Assembly (NCBI GenBank): GCA_013112725.1
Contig: JABFFZ010000001.1
Location: 1 to 64,000 of the forward strand
Reading direction: 5' to 3'
Source: Chloroflexota bacterium
GTDB taxonomy: Bacteria > Chloroflexota > Anaerolineae > Promineifilales > Promineifilaceae
DNA length: 64,000 nt
Under the pieces are notes generated by a model. It was not told the origin of the DNA and did no database searches. It worked only from the letters and a program-made list of their open reading frames with translations. The position numbers and the translations under genes are program-made. The first letter of the stretch is position 1. Every line of letters begins with the position of its first letter. Below, piece after piece: positions 28,078 through 36,989 of the stretch.

Positions 28078-28909
28078 GAGGCTGCTCTTGTAGGGCTGCT
28101 GTGGGGGCCACTGTTTGCATGAAGACAGACATGCGCCCGCCGTAGGCATGTAAGAGGTTTTCGGGTGTGAGTACGGCCGTAGGTTGCCCAAACGCCACGA
28201 CTTCCCGGTTCAACAGCATGATCTGGTCAAAATGCTCGGCCGCCAGAGTCAGATCATGGGTGGCCATCAGCACCGTTACCCCATCGGGCCTTAATGATTC
28301 CATGATGGCGAAGATGGTTTCCTGGCTGGGCATATCCAGCCCGGTTAATGGTTCGTCCAGCAGCAGCAGTTCGGCTTTCTGGGCCAGAGCGCGGGCGATA
28401 AAAATGCGCTGCTGCTGCCCACCAGAAAGCTCACCAATCTGTTTATGTGCCAGCGGCAGAGCGTTCACCCGCGCCAGACTTTCTTCGACCACCTGTTTAT
28501 CCTGGCGTGACGGCCGTCGCAATAGTCCAATTTGCCCGGCGCGCCCCATCATCACCACATCTGCTGCCGTCACCGGGAATGACCAGTCAATCTGGCTGCG
28601 TTGCGGTACATAGGCGATGCAAATATGTTTGCCTGGCCCGGTGCCAAATATCTGCACCTGCCCGCTGGTGGGTTGGATGGTGCCGGCGGCCAGATGCAGC
28701 AGCGTACTTTTACCAGCGCCATTCGGGCCAACGATGGCCACGCGCTGCCCGCTTTCTACCTGAAAGGAGATGTGTTGTAGCGCCAAGTCACGGCCGTTGC
28801 GGGTGGTACGGCCGTGTGATCCACCGGCATAGGCCACCGACACATCCACAAATTGCAGACAAGGGCTGGCCGGTTGATGACTGATACCACGTATACTTCT
28901 CTGCGTCAT
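28067..28909 (-). CDS. Metal ABC transporter ATP-binding protein (ZnuC/MntA family)
   Basis: 280 residues. Walker A GPNGAGKSTLLH, Q-loop in AYVPQRSQIDWSFPVTAADVVMMGR (typical of the Zn/Mn branch), signature LSGGQQQR, Walker B LLLLDEPLTGLD and H-loop MATHDLTLA. First gene of the ATPase-permease-regulator unit on the minus strand. The YVPQR..IDWSFP stretch is what separates this branch from iron-siderophore ATPases. Confidence 0.92.
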   Translation of the reverse strand: MTQRSIRGISHQPASPCLQFVDVSVAYAGGSHGRTTRNGRDLALQHISFQVESGQRVAIVGPNGAGKSTLLHLAAGTIQPTSGQVQIFGTGPGKHICIAYVPQRSQIDWSFPVTAADVVMMGRAGQIGLLRRPSRQDKQVVEESLARVNALPLAHKQIGELSGGQQQRIFIARALAQKAELLLLDEPLTGLDMPSQETIFAIMESLRPDGVTVLMATHDLTLAAEHFDQIMLLNREVVAFGQPTAVLTPENLLHAYGGRMSVFMQTVAPTAALQEQPHGH

Positions 28910-28946
28910 AATTGATATTTTATACCATAGCAGGTGGCAAACAAAA

Positions 28947-28970
28947 AGCCTGCGAGGGTGCTGGCAGGCT
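28947..28970 (-). terminator. Terminator of the rpmG transcript
   Basis: Stem AGCCTGC (28947-28953) with GCAGGCT (28964-28970); on the minus strand it is followed by a run of T. Located between rpmG and the transporter operon. Confidence 0.7.
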
Positions 28971-29009
28971 CATTTTCAAACAAAGTCTAATCGAATTGGT
29001 TGACCCTGA

Positions 29010-29050
29010 GAGCGAAGCCCGATAACCGATTGCGGGTTACGGATTACCGT
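29010..29050. repeat. Short GTAATCCG-family repeat at the rpmG stop
   Basis: GATAACCGATTGCGGGTTACGGATTACCG type words. The minus-strand TAA of rpmG (29044-29046) is inside it. Confidence 0.6.
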
Positions 29051-29208
29051 GTTTCACGATAAAGCACATGGCGGCGCAAAGTCGGGTCAAATTTGCGCAG
29101 TTCAATACGATTGGGGGTATTGCGGCGATTTTTCATGGTGTAATAGACATGCGAGCTTTCGGTACTGCGCAGTTTAATAACGCCACGAACATCTTTCTTC
29201 TTAGCCAT
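29044..29208 (-). CDS. rpmG: 50S ribosomal protein L33
   Basis: 54 residues, reading [19 protein letters not shown] then [18 protein letters not shown] and [17 protein letters not shown]. This matches L33 throughout, including TKNRRNTP-like core and the C-terminal LRKYDP..HVLYRE pattern. It lacks the Cys pairs, so it is the zinc-independent form. It lies 53 bases after rpmB on the same strand, a common pairing. Confidence 0.95.
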   Translation of the reverse strand: MAKKKDVRGVIKLRSTESSHVYYTMKNRRNTPNRIELRKFDPTLRRHVLYRETR

Positions 29209-29261
29209 CAGTTTTTGTTCCTCTTGCTAACCTTGGTTCAATCGCTAAAGATTGAGCCAAT

Positions 29262-29501
29262 CTAAATGACATCCTGTAGTTTTAACCCTTCTTTATTCAA
29301 ATAAGCCATCAAACCGACTTTGTCCACGGTGCGCAATGCGCGTGCCGACATGCGAATACTGACGGTACGGTCTAGCTCAGGTACATAAATCTTTTTTGTC
29401 TGCAAGTTGGGCAAAAAGCGCCGCCGTGTTTTCTTCTGCGAGAAGGAAACATTGTTACCGGCCATCGGGCCTTTCCCACTTATTTTACACTTTCGGGCCA
29501 T
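29262..29501 (-). CDS. rpmB: 50S ribosomal protein L28
   Basis: 79 residues from ATG 29501 (MARKCKISGKGPMAGNNVSFS), preceded by AAGAGGA. The series SQKKTRRRFLPNLQTKKIYVPE and RMSARALRTVDKVGLMAYL is characteristic of L28. The first Cys pair of zinc-binding L28 is reduced to one Cys. Upstream partner of rpmG. Confidence 0.95.
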   Translation of the reverse strand: MARKCKISGKGPMAGNNVSFSQKKTRRRFLPNLQTKKIYVPELDRTVSIRMSARALRTVDKVGLMAYLNKEGLKLQDVI

Positions 29502-29900
29502 GATCAATCCTCTTGTTGCAATTTGAAATTAACGGCGCCTCCGGGCGCGAAGAACAAGTCTACCGGATTTTTACAAAATTTCAACCACATCCGTGATTTT
29601 TTGCCAATAACTTTTAATCTACTGACCTGGGTCTCTTGATTTGAGGCAAGCGCCAAAAAAGGATTTTATCGTACGAAAAGGGAGTTGACCACTTTTTTGC
29701 AGAGGCCGGTAGGTCAATCGCATATTCCTCAATGTGGCAGATAAATCTGCACTAACAGAAGGCAAAGTCGGCCTTTGCCGACTGAAACCCAGCCCACGCA
29801 GAGCCTGCCCTGAACCTGTTGAAGGGTGGGCTTGGCCTTTTGTAGTCGCGATTTTAATCGCCGGGAACTGAGTATGCGATTGCCCTACAGATGCCGGTTA
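29502..29900. other. Intergenic region holding one copy of a dispersed repeat
   Basis: No gene is seen. The half next to 29502 should hold the rpmB promoter. The half next to 29900 holds a roughly 105-bp repeat that recurs inverted near 42790-42892. Confidence 0.6.
29736..29840 (+). repeat. Dispersed 105-bp repeat, copy 1
   Basis: Shares with the reverse complement of 42788-42893 the ordered blocks GGCAGATAAATCTGCAC, GGCAAAGT.GGCC, GCCGACTG, AGCCCACG, GCCTGCCCTGA and TGAAGGGTGGGCTT. Internally it contains palindromic pieces (GCAGATAAATCTGC; AGCCCACG with the inverted GTGGGCTT), so it could fold as RNA. Confidence 0.8.
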
Positions 29901-30209
29901 TCAACCGTCAGTGATGGTTTGATTATTGTTGTTTTGCGTGTGGAAATATTCGGCTGCGGATTCTGGCGTGGGAAATTGTTCGTTCAGGTGGGCGTAAATT
30001 TCAATATGTTTTTTGCCAGCAAGGATGACGGCGGGAATCCAACCATATTGAGGGGTAGGGGGATGGACGGCGCCTATCAACCCGCCATTTTGTTGCCGGG
30101 GGAATTGCCAGATCACCCAGGTATATAGCTCTTCGTAGGCCAGTCTGGTGGGCTTATCATTACTAAGAACTATGCCGGCAATTGTGCGCTGTGCTTGGGT
30201 TTGAGCCAT
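29901..30209 (-). CDS. Small hypothetical protein
   Basis: 102 residues from ATG 30209; an in-frame TTG two codons earlier is possible. Not recognised. It contains AYEELYTWVIWQFPRQQNGGLIGAVHPPTPQYGWIPAVILAGKKH, Trp- and Gly-rich, and ends in NNNNQTITDG. No signal peptide. On the same strand as the HAD phosphatase gene 38 bases upstream, so probably cotranscribed. Confidence 0.5.
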   Translation of the reverse strand: MAQTQAQRTIAGIVLSNDKPTRLAYEELYTWVIWQFPRQQNGGLIGAVHPPTPQYGWIPAVILAGKKHIEIYAHLNEQFPTPESAAEYFHTQNNNNQTITDG

Positions 30210-30247
30210 TTGCAATCCTGTTTTTATAAGCGGGTGTTCTAGCTTGC

Positions 30248-30940
30248 TTACTTTGCCAGCAAAGTTTCAATTACCATTTGGGTGTCTGTCAGGTTTTCGA
30301 AGAGATGGTCGGGCTGATATTTGGCCAATGTTGCTGCGGAATGCCAACCACTAGCCACAGCAACGGCCGTTACTTTTCCGGCCCGGGCACATAATATGTC
30401 TGCAGGGGTGTCGCCAATGATGACTGTATTGTAACCACTGAATTCGTGTCCGGTCAACTGATTTGCTCGCTCAATTCCGATAGCCGGTAACTGATTCCGA
30501 TCCAGAGCATCCGAACCATAAACGCCCACTTTGAATTGCACCGGGTCTATTCCGGCGGCGCTCAGTTTGAGCGGCGCAGTGAGGTGGACGTTGCCGGTTA
30601 ACAACCCCAAGACCACCCCCTCATGGTGATGCAGAGCGGCCAACAGTTCGGGGATGCCGGGGCAGGGGTGCATCTCCCGGTGGGGGAAAATTTCGCGCCC
30701 CCTGGCGGCCATATGCTCGTATACCTGGGGCAGTCTAGCGGTGATCTCGTCGGCTGAGAAACCTACGGCCGTCATCAAATCCATCACGATGCGTGGGTCA
30801 GTTTTGCCGCTCATGTGGTAGTCGGCCAGCGGCCCGGCTGTGCCAAATACCTCTTCCAGAGCATAAGCCATCGTTTCCCGGCCTGCGCCCTGGCTGCGGA
30901 TGAGGGTGCCATCAATGTCGAAGAGGAGGAGTTTCATCAT
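30248..30940 (-). CDS. HAD-superfamily phosphatase (PGP-like)
   Basis: 230 residues from ATG 30940 or the adjacent ATG 30937; earlier codons come from the hairpin repeat. HAD motifs are LLFDIDGTLI (nucleophile DxD), LLTGN (motif II), KVGVYGSDALDR with the motif III Lys replaced by context I cannot assign, and VIIGDTPADILCARA (motif IV). The cap between motif I and II is helical, as in phosphoglycolate phosphatase-like enzymes. Substrate unknown. Follows the DapA-family gene on the same strand. Confidence 0.82.
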   Translation of the reverse strand: MMKLLLFDIDGTLIRSQGAGRETMAYALEEVFGTAGPLADYHMSGKTDPRIVMDLMTAVGFSADEITARLPQVYEHMAARGREIFPHREMHPCPGIPELLAALHHHEGVVLGLLTGNVHLTAPLKLSAAGIDPVQFKVGVYGSDALDRNQLPAIGIERANQLTGHEFSGYNTVIIGDTPADILCARAGKVTAVAVASGWHSAATLAKYQPDHLFENLTDTQMVIETLLAK

Positions 30941-30942
30941 TT

Positions 30943-31003
30943 TGCGTGATGCATGATACGTGATACGTGAGCGGTCTTTGGTCACGCATCACGCATTATC
31001 TCT
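30943..31003. repeat. Hairpin of GTGATGCGTGA words
   Basis: Left ATGCATGATACGTGATACGTGA, right TCACGCATCACGCAT around the centre GCGGTCTTTGG. It encodes the last residues (MRDA) and stop of the DapA-family protein on the minus strand and reaches to the HAD start. Confidence 0.8.
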
Positions 31004-31890
31004 ACCATCACCGGCCATATCGGTTTATCTGGCATGGCGCGAGGAGGTACGGCCGTGCCCACATCCAATCCCCGCTCGGTGAGGATTTGTTTGATGCCGC
31101 CGATGCGCGCCCCGGCGGGCAGGCAGGGCAGCAGCCGGTTGATCAGCCGGTGCTGGCGCTGCGCTTCAGTCAGATTACCTGCCGCAAACGCCGCTGTCAG
31201 GGCGACAAAGGGTTCGGGCACGGCCGTACTCAGCCCACTGATCAGCCCATGCGCCCCCATGGCCAATGACCCCAACGCAATCGCTTCGTTGCCCACCAGT
31301 ACCATGGCCCGTTCCGGCGCGGCCACGATGTGGCGGCGGATGATTTGCGCGTCACCCCGACTGGTTTTGATGCCTGCCAGCGAAGGGATGCTGTTGCCCA
31401 GCCGGGCAAACAGTTCCGGCGAAATGCCGTTGGTCGCCATTTGCGGAATGTCATACAGCAGCAGGGGCAGTTCGGGTACAGATGCGGCTAACGTCTCATA
31501 GTAGGCGGCCAACCCGTCATCATCCATGCCATAAAAGTAGGGCGTGACCACGGCAATGGCGTCTGCGCCCAGTTCAGCGGCATGGCGGGCCAGGGTCACG
31601 GCCGTGTCTAGCCGGTTCGTGCCAATGTGCAGGATGACGGGCACACGGCCGTCGGCCGCCGCCAGCGCGGCCTCATGCAGCCGCATCCGTTCCGTTTCTG
31701 CCAACAGCACCCCTTCACCGGTGGTGCCGCCCACAAACAGACCACGCACACCGGCCTGAATGAGAAAGTCGGCCAGTTGGGGGATAACGGCCGTGTTCAC
31801 CGTATAGCCATCGGCCAGCACCGGCGTAGCCATCGCCGGCGTCACCCCCCCGGATAACTTGTTTTTTAATTCTGCAATTCGCTTTATCAC
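30982..31890 (-). CDS. DapA/NanA-family (beta/alpha)8 lyase or synthase
   Basis: 302 residues. Family features: GTTGEGVLL near residue 55, the tyrosine in LLLYDIP, and the Schiff-base lysine in LAGIKTSRGD. The family includes dihydrodipicolinate synthase, N-acetylneuraminate lyase and several sugar-acid aldolases. Motifs are shared among these, so the substrate is open; a housekeeping DapA normally sits with other lysine genes, which are not here. The C-terminal MRDA is encoded by a hairpin repeat and matches the tail of HypB. Confidence 0.85.
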   Translation of the reverse strand: MIKRIAELKNKLSGGVTPAMATPVLADGYTVNTAVIPQLADFLIQAGVRGLFVGGTTGEGVLLAETERMRLHEAALAAADGRVPVILHIGTNRLDTAVTLARHAAELGADAIAVVTPYFYGMDDDGLAAYYETLAASVPELPLLLYDIPQMATNGISPELFARLGNSIPSLAGIKTSRGDAQIIRRHIVAAPERAMVLVGNEAIALGSLAMGAHGLISGLSTAVPEPFVALTAAFAAGNLTEAQRQHRLINRLLPCLPAGARIGGIKQILTERGLDVGTAVPPRAMPDKPIWPVMVEIMRDA

Positions 31891-31902
31891 CGCATCACCT
31901 TT

Positions 31903-31935
31903 GGAATTATGAATTATGAATTAGGAATTATGAAG
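31903..31935. repeat. Short tandem GAATTATGAATTATG repeat
   Basis: Four imperfect GAATTATGA units upstream of the DapA-family gene. A hairpin of the same words lies at 47285-47320. Confidence 0.6.
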
Positions 31936-31969
31936 GAGAGGGGCTTCACCCCCTCACCGCCTTACCTGC

Positions 31970-33298
31970 TCACAGGTATCGCGCTTCTGCTTCGGTCACG
32001 GCCGTTTCCAGAATATGCAGCCCCTCTTCCACCAGCCCCCGCGAGATGTTCAGCGGCGGAATGAAGCGGATGGTATTGGTGCCACAGGGCAGCAGCAGCA
32101 GCCCTTTCTGAAAGGCGCTGTGAATGACGTGGTTGCGCAGTTCTACGGCTCGTTCCTTTGACTCCCGGTTCTTCACAAACTCCGCGCCAATCATCAACCC
32201 GCGCCCGCGCACTTCGCCGATGCTGGGGTGGCGGCTTTCCATTTCCGCCAGCGCATCTTGAATGAATTGGCCGGTTTGCGCCGCCTGATTGAGCAACCCT
32301 TCCTGTTCAATCGTAGTCAGCGTAGCTACAGCTGCGGCAATAGCCACCGGATTGCCGCCAAAGGTGCTGCCATGGGCCCCCGGTTTCCAATCCATCACTT
32401 CCTTGCGGGCGATGATGCCGCCCAGGGGCAGCCCACTGGCAATGCCTTTGGCAAAACAGACGATGTCTGGTTCTACCTCTTCATGTTCCGTTGCCCACCA
32501 TTTGCCGGTGCGGCCGACGCCGCTTTGCACTTCGTCCACAATCAGCAAAATGCCGTAGCGGTCACATAATTCGCGCAGGCGGGGCATGAAGTGGGTCGCG
32601 GGCACGATGTAACCGCCTTCGCCCTGGATGGGTTCAATCATCACCGCCGCCACGTCGTGGGGGGCGATGGTGGTGCGGAACAACTGCTCTTCCAGGAAGT
32701 TGAGGACGGCGTCGCCGTACAGTTCGCCGGGCTGCTGCACAATGACGGGGCGGTAGGGGTTGGGGTAGGGCACATGATACACCTTCACGCCGGAGAGATA
32801 GTTGGCGCGCTGCACCGCTTTGCTGGCGGTGAAGGAGAGCGCGCCCAGGGTACGGCCGTGAAATCCGCCTAGAAAACCCACAAACCGGGTGCGTCCCGTT
32901 TTGTACATCGCCAGTTTGATGGCCGCTTCCACCGCTTCGGTGCCGGAGTTGCTGAAAAAGACGCGCGTCTCATCAGACATGGGGGCGGTGGCTTGCAATT
33001 TTTCGGCCAGTTCCACGGCATTGGGGTAATAAAAGTCGCTCAGGCAAATGTGCCAAAATTTGTCAATTTGCTCCTTTACCGCTTCCACGACACGGGGATG
33101 GCGATGACCCACGTTAAGGACGCCAATACCGGCCATGAAGTCAATGTAGCGACGGCCGTCTACATCCCACACTTCCGCCCCCTCTGCGCGATCCACCACC
33201 AACCCATACTCGCGGGTGTAGGATGGCGACAACGCGCCTAAATCTCGTTCAATGATCGCCCGGCCATTTGGCCCGGCTTGCTGCAAATGTAATTCCAT
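31970..33298 (-). CDS. Class III aminotransferase (4-aminobutyrate/acetylornithine type)
   Basis: 442 residues. PLP fold-type I features: FFSNSGTEAVEAAIKLA, GGFHGRT, EPIQGEGGYIVP, the cofactor-contacting Asp in VDEVQSGVGRTG, the lysine in CFAKGIASGLPLGG and GSTFGGNPVA. The length and the insert VPYPNPYRPV are closer to 4-aminobutyrate aminotransferase than to the roughly 400-residue ArgD. It would move amino groups to 2-oxoglutarate. Alone on its transcript as far as seen; genes for GABA or arginine metabolism are not adjacent. Confidence 0.85.
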   Translation of the reverse strand: MELHLQQAGPNGRAIIERDLGALSPSYTREYGLVVDRAEGAEVWDVDGRRYIDFMAGIGVLNVGHRHPRVVEAVKEQIDKFWHICLSDFYYPNAVELAEKLQATAPMSDETRVFFSNSGTEAVEAAIKLAMYKTGRTRFVGFLGGFHGRTLGALSFTASKAVQRANYLSGVKVYHVPYPNPYRPVIVQQPGELYGDAVLNFLEEQLFRTTIAPHDVAAVMIEPIQGEGGYIVPATHFMPRLRELCDRYGILLIVDEVQSGVGRTGKWWATEHEEVEPDIVCFAKGIASGLPLGGIIARKEVMDWKPGAHGSTFGGNPVAIAAAVATLTTIEQEGLLNQAAQTGQFIQDALAEMESRHPSIGEVRGRGLMIGAEFVKNRESKERAVELRNHVIHSAFQKGLLLLPCGTNTIRFIPPLNISRGLVEEGLHILETAVTEAEARYL

Positions 33299-33311
33299 CT
33301 ATTTAACTCCT

Positions 33312-33346
33312 GGGAGTAGGGCGATTTATCAAATCGCCCTACTCCG
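33312..33346. repeat. Perfect hairpin GGAGTAGGGCGATTT
   Basis: 15-bp arms 33313-33327 and 33331-33345 with a 3-nt loop. It includes the minus-strand stop TAG of clpS (33339-33341) and is related to the GTAGTAGGC family at 46.5, 49.0 and 51.1 kb. Lies just upstream of the aminotransferase start. Confidence 0.8.
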
Positions 33347-33701
33347 GTTCAATGGTAAATCGTAGGGGATACCCCTCTAATTGCGCGGCAAAGTGGGCTT
33401 TGCCCACGCGGGATTTCGCTTCGCTCAGTGGCAGGGTACATACATATGCCATGCCGGTGTAGTGAGCCATAATCATCACATGCTCCGCCTGCAAAGGTAG
33501 CAGTTCAAAGATGCGCTGCAAAATCATCACCACAAATTCCATCGGCGTCACATCATCATTGTGGATGATGACGCGCCACAGACTTTCTTCTTCTGTTTCC
33601 TCCACCTGATCTAAATGCGTGTCTAGTTCCCAATCCACATCTGGTTGGCCAATGAGCGCTAGCGGCTCACCGTTTTTTTGCTTGCACATTCTCGTATTCA
33701 T
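33339..33701 (-). CDS. clpS: ClpS, adaptor of the Clp protease
   Basis: 120 residues from ATG 33701 (other in-frame starts at 33746 and 33689 are possible). WRVIIHNDDVTPMEFVVMIL, then the MxAH-like AEHVMIMAHYTGMAYVCTLPLSEAKSRV and HFAAQLEGYPLRFTIEPE make a full ClpS domain. The N-end-rule pocket residues of the NDD(x)TPMEFV and H..G regions are present. ClpS hands N-degron substrates to ClpA/ClpC. The N-terminal 35 residues are the usual disordered extension. Confidence 0.9.
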   Translation of the reverse strand: MNTRMCKQKNGEPLALIGQPDVDWELDTHLDQVEETEEESLWRVIIHNDDVTPMEFVVMILQRIFELLPLQAEHVMIMAHYTGMAYVCTLPLSEAKSRVGKAHFAAQLEGYPLRFTIEPE

Positions 33702-33987
33702 TGGTGATTCGATTGGTTTCGTTTTCAAGATTGAACCAATCAGCATAAACAGCTACCAGCCAATTCTATCTCAACCCATCGCTGCTAACACATAGTCCCT
33801 TGCCACTTGCTACCTGTCACCTTCTGAATTTGAATAGAAAAAACAGGCTATCATTTGTTTGTCACCTGCGGTTTATGACATCTGTCATTGGTAAGTTGCT
33901 ATTCAACAACTATACTTCGGAAAAGTTAGTGCGCATCACAGTAAATGGTTACCGCCCTGATAACCATTTCTTGGGAGGAAGATTGGT
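33702..33987. other. Promoter region between clpS and the cytochrome locus
   Basis: A divergent gap of about 286 bases. It holds the candidate promoter listed next and, presumably, the clpS promoter near 33720-33780. No coding frame is seen. Confidence 0.55.
33875..33916 (+). promoter_or_regulatory. Candidate sigma-70-type promoter with overlapping palindrome
   Basis: TTGGTA (33888-33893) and TATACT (33911-33916) are 17 bases apart, 72 bases before the first cytochrome gene. The inverted repeat ATGACA-TC-TGTCAT (33875-33888) abuts the -35 box and could bind a regulator. The RBS GGGAGGA lies at 33974-33980. Confidence 0.5.
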
Positions 33988-35277
33988 ATGAAGCAGAAGC
34001 ACTGGCTGGTCATTTTAGTATTGTTGGTCACGGCCGTGTCCCTCACCCTCGCCGCCTGCCAACCAACCCAAGGCCCCGCCGGCCCGCAAGGCCCGGCTGG
34101 GCCACAAGGCCCGCCCGGCCCCGAAGGACGCTCTGGCGCACAAGGTTTACCTGGCCCCGCCGGTTTAGACGGCCTCAGCTTTACGCCGCCAGCTTATGTG
34201 GGCAGCCAGGCGTGCGCCCGCTGCCACCAGGAAATCTATGATGTATTCCAAAACAGTGGTCACGCTTATCCATTGAACCTGGTCGTAGATGGACAGCCAC
34301 CAACTTATCCTTTTACGGCCGTGCCCGATCCTCCCGCCGGTTATACCTGGGATGATATTCGCTACGTCATTGGCGGGTATAACTGGAAAGCGCAGTTTAT
34401 TGGGCAAGATGGGTTTGTGATCACCGGAGATGGCGCTCAATATAATTTACCCAACAGCGAATTAAATTTAGGAAATGAATGGGTAGCTATGCACAGCAGT
34501 GAAGAACTGCCCTATGACTGCGCCGGCTGCCATACCACCGGTTATTCCCCCATTGGCAACCAGGATAACCTGGCCGGACTACGCGGCACCTGGGCGCAAA
34601 GTGGCGTGCAGTGTGAAGCCTGCCATGGGCCGGGCAGTTTGCACGTCAATTCACCCATCGTCTGGCAAATGCCCATTGACCGCGACGCCCAGGCGTGTGG
34701 CGCCTGCCATCTGCCGGGTGACGCAGCGGCTATTGTGGCCGAAAATGGTTTCATCCAACACCACGAGGGGTATGAGGACTTTTTCCAGGGCAAACATGCG
34801 GTGATGGATTGTGTGTTGTGCCATGAGCCGCATACCGGCGTGGTACAGTTGCGGCAGGCCGGGGTGAGTACCACCCAGGTAGCCTGCGAAAGCTGCCATC
34901 TGGATGTGGCCGCGAACCGGGAAAACGAGATTCACCGCCGCACGGAATGTATAAGCTGCCACATGCCGCGTGTGATCCAGAGCGCGGTGGCCGACCCGGC
35001 GCAGTTTACCGGCGATATGCGCACCCATCTGGTGACGATTAACCCCACATTGGTGAACCAGTTTAATGAAGATGGCACGGTGGCCGGGTATGGCCTTTCT
35101 TTGGAATATACCTGTCGCAGTTGCCACAATGGCTCATCCAATTCTTTTGCCTCAAATAAGAGTGACGAGGAATTGGTGAATGCCGCGACCGGCTACCACA
35201 ACCCACCGGCGCCTGAACCGACGCTGGCGCCTGCCCCAGAACCAGCCGAAGGTGGTGGAGAAGAAGGTGGTGGATGA
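33988..35277 (+). CDS. Octahaem c-type cytochrome lipoprotein with collagen-like stalk
   Basis: 429 residues. Lipoprotein signal with lipobox LAAC (Cys24). Residues 29-64 are 12 uninterrupted Gly-X-Y triplets ([19 protein letters not shown] and on). Then eight CxxCH haem sites: CARCH, CAGCH, CEACH, CGACH, CVLCH, CESCH, CISCH and CRSCH, with HGPGS after the third, as in cytochrome c554-like and nitrite-reductase-related multihaem proteins. Pro/Glu/Gly-rich tail. Expected on the outer face of the cytoplasmic membrane, handing electrons between the membrane and further acceptors. Its stop overlaps the next gene start (ATGA), so the two are coupled. Confidence 0.85.
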   Translation: MKQKHWLVILVLLVTAVSLTLAACQPTQGPAGPQGPAGPQGPPGPEGRSGAQGLPGPAGLDGLSFTPPAYVGSQACARCHQEIYDVFQNSGHAYPLNLVVDGQPPTYPFTAVPDPPAGYTWDDIRYVIGGYNWKAQFIGQDGFVITGDGAQYNLPNSELNLGNEWVAMHSSEELPYDCAGCHTTGYSPIGNQDNLAGLRGTWAQSGVQCEACHGPGSLHVNSPIVWQMPIDRDAQACGACHLPGDAAAIVAENGFIQHHEGYEDFFQGKHAVMDCVLCHEPHTGVVQLRQAGVSTTQVACESCHLDVAANRENEIHRRTECISCHMPRVIQSAVADPAQFTGDMRTHLVTINPTLVNQFNEDGTVAGYGLSLEYTCRSCHNGSSNSFASNKSDEELVNAATGYHNPPAPEPTLAPAPEPAEGGGEEGGG

Positions 35278-36920
35278 GTAGGGCCAGGATCACCAGCGTG
35301 GCGGCCCTGGCGGGGCTATGTTTGTTAATGGGGGCGGTGTTCACGGCCGTACCCACCCTCTCTGCTCGCGGCGAAAACAAGGGGCCGGAAACGGCCGTGC
35401 CCCCTTCCACCGCTTTGTGGCAAACCGAACCGCCGGACAGCCACCCCCCGTTTGATAGCAACGCCTGTTTGTTGTGCCATACCGATACCGACGAGACCAT
35501 CACTTTTCCCTCCGGTGAAGAATTGAGTATACAGATAGATGCGGCGACACTGGCGACTTCGGTACATAGCAATATGTCGGCGTCGCCTCTGGCCTGCCAG
35601 GAGTGCCACCAGCCGCCCAACAATTACCAGTATCCCCATGTGCCGTTTACGGCCCAGAGTGTACGTGACTACGAGATCATGAATTCGTCGGCCTGTGAGC
35701 GCTGCCATATGCAGCCCCATTTAACGAGCCACCCCGGCCCCAGCAGTGAAAATCCGGTGGTCTGCACCGACTGCCACGGCGGCCACGATGTGCAGCCGGC
35801 AGCAAGCTGGCACACCGGGGCCAATGTGGAAAACTGTACGGCCTGCCATGAGCAGCAGGGGGTACAGGTGACGGCAGAAGGGGCTACGGCCGTGATCCAG
35901 GCCGGTTTGTTCGCGGCCCAACAAATTGACAACGCCTACTGTCTCAGTTGCCACAGCCAGCCTGACCAGACCATGACTTTTGCCAATGGCGATGTGGTTT
36001 CCATTACCATTGACGAAGCCGGGCTTCATGATTCCGTGCATGGCGCCAGTAATGAGTGGGACGAACTGCTCTGTGCGGACTGCCACCAGGATTACACCTT
36101 CCCCCACGAACCGGTCAGCGATGTCAGCGCCCGCCAATACAGCTTGAACCAGAATAACCTGTGCCAGCGCTGCCACGAAGACCAGTTCGCCAAAGCCCTC
36201 ACCAGCGTTCACAGCGCTGCTTTGATGGAAGGCAATCTGGATGCTGCTCTTTGTACCGACTGCCACAGTGCCCATGATATGCCCGTGCCAAATGAACCGC
36301 GTTCGCGTATCAACGAAACTTGCCGCCAGTGCCACAGCAGCATCTTTGATGAGTACGCGCATAGTGTACATGGTGAGGCGCTCATTGAAGAAGCTAACCC
36401 GGATGTGCCGTCTTGTGTAAACTGCCATGGCGTACATGATATTCAAGACCCCACTACCGCCGAATTCCGCATCAATTCGCCCAACCTGTGCGCCGACTGC
36501 CACGCGGATGAGGAGTTGATGGCGCAATATGAAATTTCAACCGACGTCTTTGAGACGTATGTGGCCGATTTTCATGGCACCACCGCGCTGCTTTTTGCCC
36601 ACGAAGGGCAGGAAGGGGCGCAGTTGAACGCCGCCGTCTGTTATGACTGTCACGGCATTCATAACATCAAAGCCCCCGATGATCCCGAATCGGGGATCAA
36701 AGCCAATTTGCTGGAAACGTGCCAGCAGTGCCACCCCAACGCGACGGAGAATTTCCCAGACAGTTGGACCAGCCATTACAAACCATCGCTGCAAAACAAT
36801 ACGTTGGTGTACCTGGTGGAACTGTTTTACAGCATCGTCATTCCGGTTACGGTGGCATTTTTTGGCCTCCTGGTGGTGGTGGATGTGTACGGCCGTGTGC
36901 GGAGGCGAAGACGTAATTGA
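35274..36920 (+). CDS. Membrane-anchored 14-haem c-type cytochrome
   Basis: 548 residues. N-terminal signal/anchor (VAALAGLCLLMGAVFTAV), then fourteen CxxCH motifs spread evenly (from CLLCH to CQQCH), many followed by distal His pairs such as HGGHD, HSAHD, HGVHD and HGIHN. A C-terminal helix (FYSIVIPVTVAFFGLLVVV) with an Arg-rich end anchors it with its C-terminus in the cytoplasm. The C-terminal anchor and the next gene, a b-type cytochrome, suggest a quinol-oxidising or quinone-reducing pair with electron wire. Stop TGA is inside the next hairpin repeat. Confidence 0.88.
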   Translation: MSRARITSVAALAGLCLLMGAVFTAVPTLSARGENKGPETAVPPSTALWQTEPPDSHPPFDSNACLLCHTDTDETITFPSGEELSIQIDAATLATSVHSNMSASPLACQECHQPPNNYQYPHVPFTAQSVRDYEIMNSSACERCHMQPHLTSHPGPSSENPVVCTDCHGGHDVQPAASWHTGANVENCTACHEQQGVQVTAEGATAVIQAGLFAAQQIDNAYCLSCHSQPDQTMTFANGDVVSITIDEAGLHDSVHGASNEWDELLCADCHQDYTFPHEPVSDVSARQYSLNQNNLCQRCHEDQFAKALTSVHSAALMEGNLDAALCTDCHSAHDMPVPNEPRSRINETCRQCHSSIFDEYAHSVHGEALIEEANPDVPSCVNCHGVHDIQDPTTAEFRINSPNLCADCHADEELMAQYEISTDVFETYVADFHGTTALLFAHEGQEGAQLNAAVCYDCHGIHNIKAPDDPESGIKANLLETCQQCHPNATENFPDSWTSHYKPSLQNNTLVYLVELFYSIVIPVTVAFFGLLVVVDVYGRVRRRRRN

Positions 36921-36985
36921 GTAATTAAGTAATTGAGTAATTACCCAATTACCCAATTACCCAATTACCCAATTACCCAATTACA
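36918..36985. repeat. Hairpin of TAATTGAG/ACCCAATT words
   Basis: Left: four GTAATTGAG-like units; right: six ACCCAATT units. It runs from the stop of the 14-haem cytochrome to 4 bases before the next ATG. The family recurs at 52655 and 54208, both at hydrogenase gene ends. Confidence 0.85.
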
Positions 36986-36989
36986 AAAT

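Noticed and set aside
36933..36989. Upstream start extending the b-type cytochrome
   Set aside because: The added residues (NYPITQLPNYPITQ) are a translation of the hairpin repeat; ATG 36990 fits the family. The same applies to starts at 8306, 54221, 51099 and 54730.
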